Shown: piece by piece, positions 43,988 to 55,689 of the stretch
How positions within the stretch are numbered: position 1 is the first letter of the stretch
Layout of the letters: the number at the start of each line of letters is the position of its first letter
Assembly: GCF_943734655.1 (NCBI RefSeq)
Contig: NC_071355.1
Location: 203,978,439 to 204,042,438 of the forward strand
Length of the DNA: 64,000 nt
Direction of reading: 5' to 3'
Source: Sabethes cyaneus
Taxonomy: Eukaryota; Arthropoda; Insecta; Diptera; Culicidae
Position numbers and translations under genes: made by a program
Notes under the pieces: model-generated
The model's input: only the letters and a program-made list of their open reading frames with translations
What the model was told of the DNA's origin: nothing
Database searches by the model: none

Positions 43988-44085
43988 TTAAAAACATCTC
44001 TGTTTTTTTTCGAGCCAACGCCCCGCCCCCATTTCAGTTACCCAACGCCGGATTGACAAAAACTTCATAAAATATTTGTTATGGC

Positions 44086-44405
44086 CTCACTCAAATCTAA
44101 TTCAAATCATACTCGTTACTTAACTCTTATTTAAATCTTACGCAAATCATACTCAAATCCCACTTAAATATTACTCAAATCTTGCATAAATGTAACTCAA
44201 GTCTTACTTAAATCTTGTTTAAATCTTACTAATATCTTATTCAAATCTGGATCAAATCTTACTCAAATCCGGGTTAAATTCAACTCTTAATCAATTCTTA
44301 TTTAAATCTTACGCAAATAATACTCAAATCTCATTCAAATCTTACTCAAATCTTGCTTAAATCTTACTTAAATCTCACTTAAATTTTGCTTTAATCTTAC
44401 TAATA
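44086..44405 (+). repeat. ACTCAAATCTT satellite, block 2
   Basis: This is a continuation of the degenerate array after the TIR element at 42497-44087, with the same unit and strand. Confidence 0.85.
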
Positions 44406-45639
44406 AAGTTAGCTACAGATAGTATTGGACCAAAGCAATTGCGTGTATGTCAGTTATTTATTATTGAATTCAAGGTCTTTTCTTTCACATGTAACCGTCG
44501 GCCTAGTCTCCGCCCAAGATTTAGGAGACTGTCGCGCGTGTAAAATGTTTGATAAATGTCACGAAATAAAATGTCAAGAAAATAGTTGGAACACCCTATT
44601 GCGTACAGCTTTCCTCGGCGATGAACGCAGCCAAACGCGTCAACGGTTTCCACCTACCCACCACCAGGGGGCGGAAAAATGGAGTCCAGCTAGCGTGGAT
44701 TGAGTATGTCAGGAAAACGATCAGCCAGGGAGAGAGAAAGTAGGGTTCTTGGCGCGAAGAAAGGTCATAGGTCGTTGGACAAAAGCTAATCGAAGCCATT
44801 ACCTTGTCTGAAGCCAAACCGTTAAAAGCTTATCATAGCAGTGAAACAGAAAGACGAAATTAGATCAAAAGGTTGTTTGATTAAATACACAAAAGCCCTT
44901 CTAAAGGAAGACAGAAGTGAAAGACAGAAATACTTGAAGGAGGAAAGGAAAGAGTGTATAACAAAGCAAACAACAGGTATGGCTATTCAGAAATCTTCTA
45001 CCATAGTCCCAACCTTGACCGCCTTGAACCCGATGTTAAAAAAACCCTCTTTCACTTAGGACCCCTGTGCTTACCCTGTGTTTACCCTGTTTTTACCCCG
45101 ATTACCTGACGTTACCAACGTGACTCGGAACGCGACCTGGGTTGTACCGAATTTGGTCCTCACGTCCGCCGCTGCCACGACGATCGTCAACCCCGAAGCT
45201 GAAAGAGCGTCCCTGCCATCGACGCCATCGCAGTAAAGTCGCGTCGTCGCCATCGCGCCTGACAGAAGTCCTGAATGAGCCCGCAGTCGGAACGCCGGAG
45301 GTTAGCCGTCGAACCCCGTTCCAACGTCGCCAACGTCGCATGTGGATCCCGCCACCGGAAGTGAAACCCCGAAGCCAAAAGGTAGGAGTTACCGAAGACA
45401 AAGTCGTTAATAAACGGGAATAGTTTGAGCAGCAGGTATCCAAGTGTTTTCTTGACAGTGAGTCGCGAACGTTTGCCGTCCCTGAGGCTTGATTTAGGGG
45501 GTCTCGTAAATGCTGTTACACACAAATATAGCATTTTCTAAGAAAGAAAAATACAGATAAAATTATTCGTCACAGTTTTATAGGAATTCTCGAACTTTTC
45601 CTGTAATATGGCTCATTAGGCGGCGCACACTTTCTTTGT
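44406..45639. other. Insertion of unknown class between satellite blocks
   Basis: The satellite stops at 44405. The segment to about 45480 has mixed composition with a TTTACCCTG/TTTACCCCG run near 45070-45105 and GC-rich DNA at 45110-45420 that is open in several frames. No domain was recognised. It may be an eroded LTR-type element or part of the mariner flank. Confidence 0.35.
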
Positions 45640-46620
45640 CCATCATTTTGGCCATTTTATTCTACCAGGTCTTCATCTGATTGATGTCTTTGACAACTTG
45701 TCCCTTGCCTTGAGTCTCCTCTTCATGATTGCCCAGTATTTCTCAATAGGACGGAACTGGGGGCAATTGGGTGGGTTAAGGTCTTTCAGAACAAACTGGA
45801 CCCATTTCCCTGCATGCCATTCTTGAACGACTTTGCTGTAATGACAGCTTGATCTAGTCAAAACATCATGATGGTGGTGGGATCGAATGAACGGCAAAAT
45901 TCGATTTTAGAGACACTCCTTTTGGAGTAGAAATGTGCAAATGCAAATACAAATACAAATACAAATACAAATACAGTTCCGACATCATTGTCTTATTTGT
46001 TACTCAAACTGTCGTTTTTTCTGCCACAGCCACAAATGCCTTGCCAAATCATAAATTTTCGTGCAAATTTGTCGGCATTGCTTGGAACATCCCCCGAGCC
46101 GTGGCCATGTAAAATTTTTGACCTGGCATTTGCCCGAAGTCAGCCTTGACATAGGTTTCGTCGTCCATCAGAAAACACTCGTCGAACTTGGTTAGCACCC
46201 GGTGGTATAGCTTCCGAGCACGGATTTTGGTTACACTATTCTGTTTTATGGTTCGGTGTGGCTATTTGCTAGCTCGATACGACTTGATTCCTTCCCGGAG
46301 TCGAATTCTCCTCACGGTACTATGGGCAGCACCAAATTTTCTGGCCAAATCATAGTCCGACAGATTGGGATTGCTCTTGATGGTCTGCAAAATCTTACCA
46401 CGCAGTTTACGGTCGACAGTTCCACTCCGATGATTAGTCTGAGGCTTCCGAATCGTCGTCAATGTTTCCTTATACCGTTGGATAACGCGCCATACGGTAT
46501 TTCTGGGTAATTTCAGCTGTTTAGCTAGCCTAGATGCAGACCACAATGGATTTTTCAAATAACTGTGCACAATTCCCTTCTTTCGGTTTCCATGTTGTTT
46601 GTTTACAAAATACAGTCAGC
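45640..46620 (-). pseudogene. Mariner-type transposase (ITmDD37E-like), broken
   Basis: On the minus strand, 46570-46262 encodes two helix-turn-helix-like segments (SASRLAKQLKLPRNTVWRVI and SDYDLARKFGAAHSTVRRI), the paired DNA-binding domain. Downstream, MDDETYVKADFG marks the first catalytic Asp. At 45897-45673, LNPPNCPQFRPIEKYWAIMK carries the final Glu. Allowing one frameshift, the spacing from the second Asp to Glu is 37 residues, the mosquito DD37E type. Frameshifts and a CAAATA hexamer run (45941-45975) in the middle make it inactive. The terminal inverted repeats were not found. Confidence 0.75.
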
Positions 46621-46724
46621 TAACAAAATTTCCCGCACGTGGGCTCCAAGAGCTTCCAAATCCGTCCACCAAGAGCGCCACAATATTAGCAAAAGTTTGT
46701 TCCAATTCTAAATGAAGTAAACTT

Positions 46725-47410
46725 TATCTTACTCAATTCCGGGTCAAATTTTACTCAAATCTTACTCAACTATTACTCAAATCTTACTTGAATCTTACGT
46801 AAATTATACTCAAATGTCACTCAAATCATACTCAAATCTTATTCAAACCTTGCTCTACTCTAACTCAAATCATATTCAAACATTACTCAAAACTAACTTA
46901 AATCATACTCAAATTTTACATAACTGTTGCTCAAATCTTACTTAAGGCTTAACCAAATCTAATTCAAATGTTGTTACTGATATCTTACAAAAATCTTACC
47001 CAAACTTTACCCAAATTACCCTTACTCAAATTTTATTTAAATCTTACTCATGTCTTACTCCAATCTGACTTAAATTCTACTCGAATTTCACTCAAATGTT
47101 TCATCCATCTTACCCAAATTTTACTCAAATCTTACTCAAGTCTTACTTGAATCCAACTCAAAACTTACTCTAATCCTATTTAAATCCTGCTCATATCTTA
47201 CTCAATCTTACTTAAATATTACTCAAAGCTTACTTCAAACTTACTTAAATCTAACTCAAATATTACTCAAATCTTGTTTAAATCTTACTAATATTCCACT
47301 CAAGTCCGACTTAAACCTTACTGATATCTTATTCAACTCTTACTTAAATCTTATTTGAATCCTACTTAAATTATATTCAAATATTACTCAGAATATAACT
47401 GAAATTTTAC
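46725..47410 (+). repeat. ACTCAAATCTT satellite, block 3
   Basis: This is the longest block, about 690 bp of diverged ACTCAAATCTT-like units. Together the three blocks total about 1.35 kb of array. Confidence 0.85.
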
Positions 47411-47700
47411 TCACTACTTGAAGACGGGCAGACGGGCCACAGATGGGCGACAGACGGGCCACTTGAAGACGGGCGGACAGGCCAGAGGCTTTGAAACTAG
47501 ATTTGACATTAGGCTTAATTCGGACTTGGTTTTGGATTAGAACTCATGTTTAAATTTGAGCTTGGATTCTGATTTGCACTCGGACTCGGAAATTGGAACT
47601 GAAATGAGACTCAAAACCGAACATAAATTTCGATACAGAATTGATATGAAACTGGACCTAAATTTTGGCCTGACTTTAGACTTGAAGCTGGACTTGACAG
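47411..47700 (+). repeat. Short degenerate tandem sequences
   Basis: GACGGGC-type units at 47413-47475 are followed by TTGGACT/TCGGACT-like hexamer-derived sequence at 47520-47700. The latter resembles a decayed form of the hexamer array at 54961-55532. Confidence 0.5.
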
Positions 47701-48330
47701 GCCTCACTACTCTCTTCCACGCTCCACCCACGTGCGGAGATGTCGGTGGAATGATTTTCCGTTGCGTGTTGGCATTTGTGAAGGTTGTTGCGAGCCCATT
47801 GTTAATTTTATAAAGCCTTGATCTCATCTGCGTGCTTCCGACTAGTAGCTACAAAGTTAGTTCCTTTATCCATCGTCATACAACTAACAGCCTCTAGATG
47901 CATTGGAAGAATCTAGATGAGAAAGTTACGAGCAATAAATCCATTGAGCAGTCGACGTCAACTCAGTGCCTTTATTCCATTTGGTGGCTTCGTCTGCCTC
48001 ATTTTGCTTTCCTGGAACAAATATCTCCTAGCATCCGAGCGAATCCATGATACAACGGTACTGGAATCGATCCATATGAACCGACGAGTTGCACAAAAGG
48101 TATGATTTTCTTCAATGGACTTTGCTAAGCATACTCCCACGATCCTAATTCCTAATTTAGACCTATCTTTACGGAAGGGACACATTTTTGCGAAACGGTC
48201 CTCCTAACCAGTGCTGAATTGCTTAAAAATCTCCCCAATCTATCCGACGACGAACACGCGACGCTGTCGGCAGCGAAATCGAACAGCATTTAGAACTGTC
48301 GGATGATCTGGGCTCTACAGAAGCATAGAG
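47700..48330 (-). pseudogene. Eroded BEL/Pao fragment (RNase H and integrase parts)
   Basis: The minus strand reads FIWIDSSTVVSWIRSDARRY (48090-48010), equivalent to FYWSDSRNVLSWIRADHRKY of the intact element, and PPTSPHVGGAWKRVVRPVK (47760-47690), equivalent to its integrase PPASPHMGGSWERLIQSVK. The DNA between the two domains is mostly deleted. It belongs to a different, older BEL lineage than the element at 34210. Confidence 0.7.
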
Positions 48331-48527
48331 TTAAAGGTGATTCCATTTACTTCCGCTGCTGTATACCAGATTATTCGCATTTTATCGGGCTTACGAGGGT
48401 TAATGACGGTGCCAATCGGTAAAAACCGTATTCCTATTTCACGAGGCATTGCTTTGTGGGCATTTCCTTTGACCTGGAATTTGTTTAGTTTAATTTCATT
48501 ATTCTTGACGTTTATCTACGAGCCGTT

Positions 48528-50530
48528 CGTTCCGTTCGTCGTCGTCAGCAGCATAGAGCCAGAGTGGCCAGAAATCACAAATTATTTTCAACCTGGCCAA
48601 GCCATCTTGCACATTGAGCCCCACCGTTCCTGTTGAAGAAAACTGTTTTCATCACACTGTCGTCCGGCATCCTTGCGACGTGTCCGTTCCACCGTAGCAT
48701 ACTGACTTTCGCCAGATGTACGATAGGAATCTCTCCAAACAGTGCCAGTAGCTTGTGATTCATACACCTCCGCCACTCTACGCTTACAGTTTGTACTCCA
48801 CCAAATCCGCAGTCCGCAGTACCTACCGGTCGAACACGGCAAGGGTGCGTATGTCTTCCGTGAACAGCGTCACAGCTTCAAGTCCAAAAAGAACTACCGC
48901 GGTCTAATAAGGGTTTTGTACATTGTCAGTTTCATACGGTGGCGTATGCTTCTTGGTCGTAGCGTTTTGCGAAGGGCAAAGTAGCCCCGATTTTCCGCAT
49001 GAATGCGCTGCTAAATCTTCTTACTAGTGTTGGTGTCCGCGGTCGCCAGCGATCCCAAATATACGAGGTCAGCTACCACTTCTAGTTTGTTGCCATCAAC
49101 AGTTAACGTCCGCGGGGGGGCGCGTGTTTGTTTCCTAGAGCCTTTTACGTATTTAGTCTTCGACGCATTTATTTTTAGCCGAATCATCTTTGACTTCGCT
49201 TTTAGTCTGGCGTAAATTGGCTCCACCGTCGCAAGGTTCCTGGATATGATATTAAAGTCATCTGCAAAGAGTTGGCTACCCTTGGTGAAAATCGTTCTTC
49301 TCGTTTTATGCCCACTCGTCGGATCACTCTCTCAAGAGCAATATTGAACAGCATGCAGAACCCGAGAACTCGAGAATGTCCCCAAGATGTCCACGAAACA
49401 CATAACGCGATCTAATGTAGGTCTGACCAGTCGCGTCAGTTTATCCGGAAGGCCGTGTTCGTGTATTACCTGCCATAGCTATATCTTGATCGACTGTATC
49501 GTATGCTGCCTTGAAATCAATAAAGATGTGATGCGTGGGTACATTGTACTCCCGACTTTTCTGCAAGATTTGCGAGATGGTAAAAGTTTGGCCCGCAGTT
49601 GCGCGAGCCCCCTGAAGCCCGCCTGGTAATTTCCTACGAAATCCTGTTCTATCGTTGACAGTCGGCGTAACAGAATCTGGAAAAATTCCTTATAGACGCC
49701 GTTTACCAGCGTTATGCCGCAATAATTGCAACAGTTGAATTGATTACCGTTTTGGTAGATCCCTCGTCTCTACACAGGTTAGGTTTCGGAGTAAAGCGCG
49801 TACGAGTTTGGTTCACCTTTTCCACCAGATGTTCTAATTCTTTACAATCGCTGTCCTCCTTTTGGCGCTGTTTACTCCTCAGGATCGTGGTCATCGTGGT
49901 TTCATGCTCATCGGTATTTGGCCAAGTTCTTCCTAGTGGCAATGCTCAGATAATTTTTTCAATCAGTTTTCTTTCTCTGCACCGTTTGTTGGCATTTGCC
50001 CTCAAACTAATCATTTTGTACTTTCCGCTGCTGTTTACCGGTAGCGGCCTCATTCAGTCTTGAGGACTATTGCTGTACTGCTACTAGGTGATGGTCAATC
50101 TGGTTCATTGATCGTTGGTCAGGTGATATCCAGGTGGTTTTGTGGATATCTTCGCGTGGAAAAAAGGTTTGGATTTTCAGGCCCCGGGAAGCCACAAAGT
50201 ATATACATCGTTGGCCGTTATTGTTCGTGTCGGTGTGCAGGCTATGGGGCCTGATCACCGATCTATACATTTCTTCCCTCCCCTGCATTCATAGTCCCGA
50301 TGACGATCTTGATGTCCCGTGGCGAACAGCTGTCGCACGTTGCTTCTAGCCTCGCGTAGAACGCTTTCTTCTTATTGTCGGGTCTCCCTTCGTGCGGACA
50401 GTTGATGATGCTATAATTGAAGAAACAGCTCCTTATCCTCAATAAATACATTCTCTCGTTGATCGCCTTCCAGTCTATCGCGCAATACTTCCATTCCTGC
50501 ATCCGATCCGTATTTGCTTGAATGTTTGTA
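48528..50530 (-). pseudogene. Decayed RTE-clade LINE (family b)
   Basis: From 50500 downward the minus strand gives the endonuclease piece CAIDWKAINERMYLLRIRSC with KIVIGTMNAGEG, then reverse transcriptase and connector fragments including VEVVADLVYLGSLATADTN-like sequence near 49060. It ends in the C-terminal RWNGHVARMPDD near 48680. Multiple stops and internal deletions are present. It is the most complete family b copy in the window. Confidence 0.7.
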
Positions 50531-51108
50531 GGCTGGGTTTAGGTAGGTTGCATTACTACAGCCACGCTACCGACTCTCATGAGGGGATGTCATTATATAA
50601 CCTCGTGATAACACAGTGCCTCCTTCCCTGTTGGGATATGCCCTCAGTTTGCACCGATCCAATCTCCCCGGACCACTATGGGGTCTGTATTACCCTTATT
50701 ACCCTGATGAATGACTATCAACCAAGCCCGTTGTTTAGCCTTATCACATCTTAGGCAAACTTTTCAACTGAAAATCGAAATTAGAACCAAGGGAGGGTCG
50801 TCAAGCCACTGCACTGAACTTTCGTTCTTGCTGACTCACTGCTGTGTGTAAGTTTGCTGGGTACCTAAGTCTGCGAATTTCCCTCGATCCATAAAAATAA
50901 CACCTCTTTAAAAAGAAACAGAAAAGTTGTGTTCCAGATATAACCGCACAGTTAACGTAAGACTACGTTAGCAAAATTTTTGATGAAAAAATTGAATATT
51001 TGAAAAAATAACTAACTCTTCTTGTTTTTGGTGGCCCTGAAAAGTATTATTTGGGTTGTAAAAAAGCAAAGCTGTTGGCTTCGAATTCTTTCTAAGACTT
51101 GACTCTTC
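50531..51108. other. Intronic DNA with an altered 16-bp palindrome
   Basis: No gene was seen. AACGTAAGACTACGTT at 50954-50969 is a variant of the dispersed palindrome, preceded by GTTGTGTTCCAGATATAACC, a context shared with 58163-58192. Confidence 0.45.
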
Positions 51109-51235
51109 TTTATCGACAGACTTCGCGGCCGGCTATTAGAGTACAGGATAGTTACGGAGCTGGTGCAAAAATCCTACTGACTCTATCTAGTAGCACCGCC
51201 TAGCCGAGATTCGCACATACGACGACTGGCTTGTA
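51109..51235 (-). mobile_element. tRNA-derived SINE, partial
   Basis: TATCGACAGACTTCGCGGCC through CGCCTAGCCGAGATTCG matches 13905-14010 at about 90% by eye. The A-box half of the tRNA head is missing. Confidence 0.65.
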
Positions 51236-52581
51236 TTGGTTTTAATGTACAGGTTCGGGTTGGCTTTTGCTCATGGCCTAGAAGATGCTTCTTAGAAGAT
51301 AATGGAACGATGATTGCATCTGATTGCGTCGCTGTTCAGTGATTCTACCACCACCGGACATTTTTTCTTTATTCTTACTTGTATCCGAGCCTCTACGCGG
51401 TCAAGACGTATATTTATCATTTGATGTCACTTTCTTCCTTGAACATATTGATGCTACTTTTACTTGCATTCACTTTAATATTCACATTAAAATTTATTTG
51501 CAAATATATTTTATTCGTATCATTGCTGCTTACTAATTTGACTGACTTTTAAATGTTTCCTTGTTTCAGTACAATTAAGAATCTAAAATCAATTGAAAAC
51601 CAGAAATCAATTGATCGAAAAACATAATTCAACCCAAATGATCAAAGCCACAGCTTGACTGGAAACCCCTTTTTTAATCAGCACCCTCTTTTTCAAGCTC
51701 TAAGCTAGAAAACAGCTGACATTCTTCAACCAGATTGAGGTTTTTGTTATTATTTCTCATTTGCCAGAAGCTTCCAGTGCGCCGGCAGAGGTTTGCGAAG
51801 CCAATGCGAAACTGAACACAGACTGAAGTCTCTCCTGCCTGCCCCTCTCCACCATCACGATCACAGCGCCTCCGCAAAATGATTTAGCTAAAGTAAAAGC
51901 GTGTTTTATGCATGTTCTACCACTACCCTGTTGTGTCGGACGGACGGACGGACCGACAGACCGGGTAAGGAAAGCTCATCCCGTCCGAACTGGCCCGAGG
52001 GCATAAGCTCGCTTAGAGTCGGTATTATAATTGCTTTATGATGCTCATTTCACATTGTCTTTTAATGCAAGCTCATTCCGGGTAGTAGTAGTCTGCCTGA
52101 GGTATTTTTTGCCATCAACCGAAGCAGTCGGACAAAATGGGAGGAACTCCCCGGGATTAACTGAGTGTGTACTAGTAGTGGGTCCAGGCGGAATGGATTT
52201 TGACCTTGCGTCATCGTGTGTTGATGACGATGATGATGGTTTTAACTATTTTATTATACTGCAACGTGAAATGTTTCCTTGTTTTTCGGATGTCACAATA
52301 ATCTTTTGTTTATTTGTAATTTATAGCATGCACTTATTTTTACGGTTTGATATACAGTTGTCGATTTAAAGTTTTATTCTGTGAACATTTACAGAATTGT
52401 GTTAACAAACCACATAAACCACTACCAAGTGACTCCACGAGCATTAAACCAATCCTACACTATTTTATTTGAGCCACAATCATTTCGGTGCTGAAACCCA
52501 TTAACCCCATGACATATCAAAGTGACATTTTGGAAACCTTTAACAACCCCGTCGTTCTCTTCTCATTTCCAACTTTTGCAG
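51236..52581 (+). other. Beat-family intron, 3' part
   Basis: No bounded repeats were seen. It ends in the acceptor CAACTTTTGCAG at 52570-52581. GACGGACGGACGGACC occurs near 51938. Confidence 0.5.
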
Positions 52582-52717
52582 CAAACCGCCTCCAACGAGA
52601 GTCAACTGATGCTGGTCGCCCTGAACATGATGTCGTCGGGCAAGTACAGCTGCGAGGTGTCAGCAGATGCACCGTCCTTTCACACAATGATTGTCACGGG
52701 TGATTTGGAAGTTTGCG
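52582..52717 (+). CDS. Beaten-path (Beat) family protein, internal exon (second half of Ig domain 1)
   Basis: This exon encodes QTASNESQLMLVALNMMSSG, then KYSCEVSADAPSFHTMIVTG and DLEVC. The Cys in YSCEVS pairs with the Cys of the previous exon to close the Ig fold, and CEVSADAPSFHT is a hallmark of Beat proteins. It joins in phase 0 to the exon ending at 32921 across a 19.7-kb intron. The acceptor is TTTTGCAG and the donor GTAAGTG (52718). It ends with one base of a split codon, completed as Glu by the next exon. Confidence 0.85.
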
Positions 52718-54348
52718 GTAAGTGTAACACCCATCACTTTTTACTCAGCTGCTGGCAGTTAGCGCCACCGAACGAGCGAGCTGTCAACCGCCATGATTAT
52801 GGCACGTCCGTTCGAGTTGGTCCCACCAACCGTCGGCAGCATAACAACCGCACTGGCACTACTGACTGGTCCAGCATTATGTTGTGTGTGTTTTGGCCAG
52901 CGCGACCAGTGTGACTGCGGCCGAACATCCGCCGTAGCCCGAAGTCGAAGACAATAATTTAAAATTTTAACCGTATAATTAACCCCGCAGAATGGTTACA
53001 TTATTTATCAATTTGAATAACCCCCGCTGGCGTAGCTGCTGGCCCAGTCCGGCGTCTTCAACCCCACGCGAGTATTGGTATTGTGCGGTTTCCGATCCAG
53101 GCCCCGAGGCATGATAGAGTGCGCTGTGCTCGTCGGCCGGTGGTACGAATACGAAGGTCCGAGCCGGAGCAAACGAGAACGAAAGTGTAAAATGTGGCAC
53201 TACCAACTGGCAACGTCAATCCCCATTTAACCGTTACCAGCTAACCACAATGAATTTGAAATAACAGAGAATTTATTTCCACCGAGCAGTGCGGGTTTTT
53301 GGAAGCGCAGCGTGTTTTCAGGTTGTCTTTTTAAATCTAAAATGTAACATCCACTTCTGAAAACGTGAAAGTTCAAATTGAAACTGATACAGTTCATTCT
53401 AGTAAAATTACTCCTAATTTAGAGTAATGTTTCATGGCAATGTTGTTGGACTACATTATTAATGGTGAAAATTATAACGAACCAGGCTTTCAAAGTTGAA
53501 AAAATATTGGAAATAACTTTACAAATACTAACCCTTTCAGTAGTAGCTGGAGCGAAGCGGGTGAAAATTCCAATTAGTAAACCAATATCAAGTTTCCGCT
53601 CTAAACATCAATACATCAATTCAATTACAGAAATCACAATAGCAATCCAAATAATGCAGTGATCGGCTTTCTCTGTGCCTGGTCTGATTAGGGCCCGAAG
53701 GGTTTCTCACTCAATGTGGACCAGGTGGCGTACATCTGCCCAACCCAACCCGTCAGTTGCATGCATCAGAGCATCACTCAACACACGCAAACACCGTACA
53801 CCGAGCACTCTTTCATCTGATAATTTAATCGATCGTCATAAATTATTTTCGATAATTAGCTCGCATATGCTTTGATTGCACTGTCCCGATGGGATGAATT
53901 GCAATTTCCAAAATATGATGTGATTTATTGAAAGTTTACTGAGCAAATCAACATTTAGAGCCGGGTTGTGCGTTTCCATAGTGCTGTGAACCTCAAAGGC
54001 CTGGAAAATGGAAAATATTTGTATTTTCCTCTCCGAACCGTCGCGAATTACCGGAGAGGAATAGGAATCGAAAGCACTATTCATCAAATATGTATATAAA
54101 TAATAATCCGGGCGTTTGACGTGTACAGATAAATTAAGCCATTATTTAAATTTTCCAGATGGTTAAATAATTAATTATCGATATTCGATTGGCGTACAAC
54201 CATGAGCCGCGTATTTACCGTAAACATCGATTTGAAAAACTTTCACGTCAGCGCATACAAATGAAATTGAAACAGTTCAAGGCCGGAACACATTTACCTC
54301 ATTCAAACTCATTTGTTTTGTTTCATTTCTTTTTTTTTTGCCTTTCAG
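52718..54348 (+). other. Beat-family intron
   Basis: This is a 1.63-kb intron between two in-phase exons, with donor GTAAGT and acceptor TTTGCCTTTCAG (54337-54348). No mobile element was recognised within it. Confidence 0.7.
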
Positions 54349-54482
54349 AGGTCCCAAAGCACGTGCCGCTGGTTCACGGGATTCGACCTCGCTATCGAGT
54401 TGGTGACATTGTCCGGGGCAATTGCACTTCGGCGCACTCGAGACCCGCCGCCAACCTAACGTGGTACATCAACGAGGTGCAG
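54349..54482 (+). CDS. Beaten-path (Beat) family protein, internal exon (start of Ig domain 2)
   Basis: This exon encodes VPKHVPLVHGIRPRYRVGDI, then VRGNCTSAHSRPAANLTWYI and NEVQ. The first Cys (GNC) and Trp (LTWYI) of the second Ig domain are present, and SRPAANLTW is strongly conserved in Beat proteins. NLT is a possible N-glycosylation site. The split first codon fits the one-base overhang of the previous exon. The donor GTGAGTATC follows at 54483, phase 0. The exon with the rest of domain 2 was not found before 64000, so the gene likely continues beyond the window. Confidence 0.85.
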
Positions 54483-54960
54483 GTGAGTATCTGAGCTGAG
54501 CTGAGCTGTTCATCAGCTGGTATCCTTGTGGAATGCAATCAGAAAACATTAACACAATCAATTTTTGGTGAACCTTTACGTTGACAATTATCATAATTGA
54601 AATAATGAATTAAGTTGAGATTTATTTATTGTAAACTTGTTATATTGTCCCATGTATTTACGAATCGCACCTCACCGCTTTGCTATAAATTGCTAACGTT
54701 TGTTTTATCCAGCCTTTAGGTGGGAGTAGTACCATTTTGTCTAATTAAGCGAATGTTACAATTTATGGCTTACCAAGTTTTCATTAAACTTCAACTTTGT
54801 TCTCATTTAAATTTGTATAATATAAAAATAACAACACTGCAATATGGAAAATTAAAAATTAGAAACCTTGTGTTCTAGACACGACCGCATGGCTGATGCA
54901 GGTTCAAAATTGTGCTTCGGAGACGTTAGACAGGTTTTTCCGAAAGTATTTAGGCTTGCA
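54483..54960 (+). other. Beat-family intron, before the hexamer array
   Basis: This is AT-rich intronic DNA with no bounded repeat. TTCTAGACACGACCGCATGG at 54874 resembles the sequence that precedes repeat X at 58163. Confidence 0.5.
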
Positions 54961-55532
54961 CTTGAACTTGGACTTGGACGTGGACGTGGACGTGCACGTG
55001 CACGTGGACGTGGACGTGGTCGTGGACGTGGACGTGGACGTGGACGTGGACGTGGACGTGGACGTGGACGTGGACGTGGACGTGGACGTGGACGTGGACG
55101 TGGACGTGGACGTGGACGTGGACGTGGACGTGGACGTGGACGTGGACGTGGACGTGGACGTGGACGTGGACGTGGACGTGGACGTGGACGTGGACGTGGA
55201 CGTGGACGTGGACGTGGACGTGGACGTGGACGTGGACGTGGACGTGGACGTGGACGTGGACGTGGACGTGGACGTGGACGTGGACGTGGACGTGGACGTG
55301 GACGTGGACGTGGACGTGGACGTGGACGTGGACGTGGACGTGGACGTGGACGTGGACGTGGACGTGGACGTGGACGTGGACGTGGACGTGGACGTGGACG
55401 TGGACGTGGACGTGGACGTGGACGTGGACGTGGACGTGGACGTGGATGTGGACGTGGACGTGGACGTGGACGTGGACGTGGACGTGGACGTGGACGTGGA
55501 CGTGGACTTGGACTTGGACTTGGACTTGGACT
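54961..55532 (+). repeat. GGACGT hexanucleotide array (about 95 units)
   Basis: The array has 572 bp of GGACGT repeats, nearly perfect in the centre, with GGACTT units at both edges and rare GCACGT, GGTCGT and GGATGT variants. Because the unit is six bases with no stop in any frame, several frames on both strands encode dipeptide runs (RG, DV, TS, HV). These are not genes. The array lies downstream of the last Beat exon seen, probably in an intron. Confidence 0.97.
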
Positions 55533-55689
55533 GTATAGCTCTGGTTTTCACCAATTTCTAGCTCACGGCTCCACAAGCCTTACGATTTCAAACGACTACC
55601 AGCTGAAATATGGACTTGCTGATGTAACCTCAGGAACGTTGATAATCTGACAACAATGTAGTGAAGGAATGCGAGATGAATACTAACGG

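Larger units (their letters stand above)
42497..44087. mobile_element. TIR element inside the satellite, host to two further MITEs
   Basis: AGGCC near 42497 and GGCCT at 44087 open inverted repeats of about 35 bp that share an AATATTTT block and a GAAGTTTTTGTCA / AAAGTTTTTGTCA block. The element contains the MITEs at 42595-43011 and 43260-43987. Its own sequence is only about 0.44 kb. The target duplication is not clear. Confidence 0.55.

Noticed and set aside
44841..45423. Small basic open frames (72 and 93 codons)
   Set aside because: No family was recognised, they lie in an insertion between satellite blocks, and overlapping frames on the other strand are equally open.
54868..55650. Open frames of 208-260 codons encoding RG, DV, TS or HV runs
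   Set aside because: A hexamer repeat without stops is open in several frames on both strands; this is repeat DNA, not an RGG-box protein.
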